This document shows, piece by piece, positions 62,759 through 64,000 of a stretch of DNA of 64,000 nt. The first letter of the stretch is position 1. Each line of letters begins with the position of its first letter. Source of the stretch: G965220825 sp965220825 (GTDB lineage: Bacteria > Pseudomonadota > Alphaproteobacteria > UBA828); NCBI GenBank assembly GCA_965220825.1, contig OZ244839.1, positions 2,480,001 through 2,544,000 of the forward strand, given 5' to 3'. The notes beneath the pieces were generated by a model. It saw only the letters and a program-made list of their open reading frames with translations. It was not told the DNA's origin and did not search any database. The translations under genes were made by a program, and so were the position numbers.

Positions 62759-64000
62759 TCAGCCCTCGATCTTTGAAAAGTCCGCCACGCGGTCCATGGA
62801 ACCGCGAATTTCCGCGAGCAGCAGGAGCCGGTTGCGGCGGAGCGCCGGATCCTCGCAATTGACCGTGACATGGTCGAAGAAGGCGTCCACCGGTTCGCGG
62901 AGCGTCGCCATGGCCGTCATGGCCTCGTCAAATTCCTCATTTGCCAGAGCGTCTTCGACCCGTTCGTTGGCCGTGCCGATGCGCTCATGGAGAGCCCGCT
63001 CCTCCGCCTCGCCTTGCTTCAGAAGATCGGGATCGACCTTGCCCTCGTAGCGCGTGTCGTCTTTTTGCTCCTCGATACGAAGAATGTTGGCCGCACGGCG
63101 GTAGGCGGTGAGCAGGTTGGCGCCGTCTTCCGAGGCGAGGAAATATTTCAGCGCATCGAGGCGGTAGTCCAGACGCACCAGATCGTCCTCACCGCTCACG
63201 CCGAACACGGCGTTCACGAAGTCATGGCGCACGCCTTGCTCCCTGTAATGGACCTTGACCCGGTCGGCGAAGAAGGCGAGCAGCGCGGCGCGCGTGGCCT
63301 CGCGCCCCGGTTCCCCGGGCAGCATGTCGCCATAGCCGTCAAGCGCCAAGGTCAGCGCGGTCTCGAGCGAGAGGCGCACCGGATCTGTTGGCGGGCGGCC
63401 GATCCTGGGGTGCGGGCTCGTAATGAGGCGGATCGCGCCGAGAGCGGCGCGGCGCAGCGCGAAGGGGTCCTTGGACCCGGTCGGCCGCTCGTCGATGGCG
63501 AAGAAGCCCGCGAGCGTATCGAGCTTGTCGGCAAGGGCCACGGCGACGCTCACCGGCCCCACCGGGTCGCGCGCATAGTGCTCGCCGATCGCTTCGCAGA
63601 CCGCCTCCGGCTCGCCGTCCTCCCGTGCGTAATAGCGGCCCATGATCCCCTGAAGATCGGGGAACTCCCCCACCATCTCGGTCACGAGATCGGCCTTGCA
63701 GAGCAAGCCCGCCCGTTGGGCGCTCTCGGCGCGGGCGCCCGGAACCTGCTGGCCAAGCAGGCCTGCGAGCTTTGAGATGCGCCTCGCCTTCTCGGCCATG
63801 GAGCCGAGGCGGGCGTGGAATACGACGCCCTCCAGCGCCGGCAGATGGTCTTCCAGCGCCTGCCGCCGGTCCTGCTCCCAGAAGAACCGGGCATCGGCGA
63901 GGCGCGCACGCAGCACCCGCTCATTGCCGGCGACGACGGCGCTTCTGCTGTCGTCGGTCGCGCCATCGGCCACCATGACGAAGTGGGGCGCGGGCTTCCC
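62759..64000 (-). CDS. glyS: Glycine-tRNA ligase beta subunit, C-terminal part (truncated by window edge)
   Basis: The last 413 or so residues of the beta subunit of the alpha2beta2 glycyl-tRNA synthetase. The frame is open to the window end, so the start is beyond base 64000. Recognised blocks are GVVFHARLGSMAEKARRI, the HD-like GIMGRYYAREDGEPEAV, ADKLDTLAGFFAIDERPTGSKDPFALRRAALG, and the C-terminal anticodon-binding-like VDAFFDHVTVNCEDPALRRNRL. It ends 3 bases before the ppdK start. The alpha subunit gene glyQ is expected just upstream, outside the window. Confidence 0.96.
   Translation of the reverse strand, partial: GKPAPHFVMVADGATDDSRSAVVAGNERVLRARLADARFFWEQDRRQALEDHLPALEGVVFHARLGSMAEKARRISKLAGLLGQQVPGARAESAQRAGLLCKADLVTEMVGEFPDLQGIMGRYYAREDGEPEAVCEAIGEHYARDPVGPVSVAVALADKLDTLAGFFAIDERPTGSKDPFALRRAALGAIRLITSPHPRIGRPPTDPVRLSLETALTLALDGYGDMLPGEPGREATRAALLAFFADRVKVHYREQGVRHDFVNAVFGVSGEDDLVRLDYRLDALKYFLASEDGANLLTAYRRAANILRIEEQKDDTRYEGKVDPDLLKQGEAEERALHERIGTANERVEDALANEEFDEAMTAMATLREPVDAFFDHVTVNCEDPALRRNRLLLLAEIRGSMDRVADFSKIEG

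Noticed and set aside
59787..62858. 1023-codon minus-strand frame overlapping ppdK
   Set aside because: Shadow of ppdK in another frame; Arg/Gly/Pro composition and no motif.

Overview
The window is about 64 kb of high-GC DNA with dense, ordinary bacterial gene packing, and the gene content points to an alphaproteobacterium. The signs are an Irr-type Fur regulator, an RnpM (YlxR) protein fused to an L7Ae-like domain, a DksA with one cysteine left of four, COX15-type heme A synthase, the yqeY-dnaG-rpoD order beside carAB-greA, and glyS next to pyruvate phosphate dikinase. The genus cannot be named from this sequence. No transposase, phage, CRISPR array or rRNA was seen; one tRNA (Thr, GGT) is present.

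Layout. 1-6.8 kb: the end of ispG, ctaA, a divergent solo GroEL paralogue in an operon with an (R)-amine-transaminase-like enzyme, then an aldehyde:ferredoxin oxidoreductase translationally coupled to a MoaD-like protein, tRNA-Thr and a small basic protein. 6.8-13.6 kb (minus strand): hyuA-hyuB, an Asp/Glu/hydantoin racemase, purB and an SDR dehydrogenase. 13.7-20.1 kb: a dispersed repeat, two tandem HpcH/HpaI aldolases and a complete carbohydrate ABC importer (binding protein, two permeases, ATPase), which together look like a sugar or sugar-acid uptake and cleavage unit. 20.2-39.6 kb is the housekeeping core: yqeY-dnaG-rpoD on the minus strand and, diverging from it, carA-carB-greA followed by rimP-nusA-rnpM-infB-rbfA-truB-rpsO-pnp.

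39.6-51.1 kb is a metabolic stretch: a nitronate-monooxygenase-like flavoprotein, irr with a coupled UDP-sugar epimerase, a PhyH-type dioxygenase, two convergent class III aminotransferases, a luciferase-like oxidoreductase, dksA, an AtuA-family pair and an isocitrate lyase/PEP mutase family enzyme. A second copy of the dispersed repeat sits just before icd. 52.7-64 kb holds a DUF3501/CCG iron-sulfur protein/zinc-ribbon cluster, glyoxalase I, a second luciferase-like oxidoreductase, an orphan MlaF-like ATPase with altered catalytic residues, a B12-binding radical SAM protein divergent from a YgfZ-like protein, ppdK and the end of glyS.

The least explained structures are: the roughly 300-bp repeat (13717-14038 and 51175-51451) with two hairpins, each copy ending a few bases before a promoter-like sequence; a probable intrinsic terminator in the long leader of the rimP-nusA operon; duplicated tandem promoters for yqeY-dnaG-rpoD; the GroEL paralogue with altered apical residues; an HpcH paralogue that has lost its pyruvate-binding arginine; and the MlaF-like ATPase lacking the usual Walker B Glu and H-loop His. 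All calls come from reading the sequence; no database search was run.
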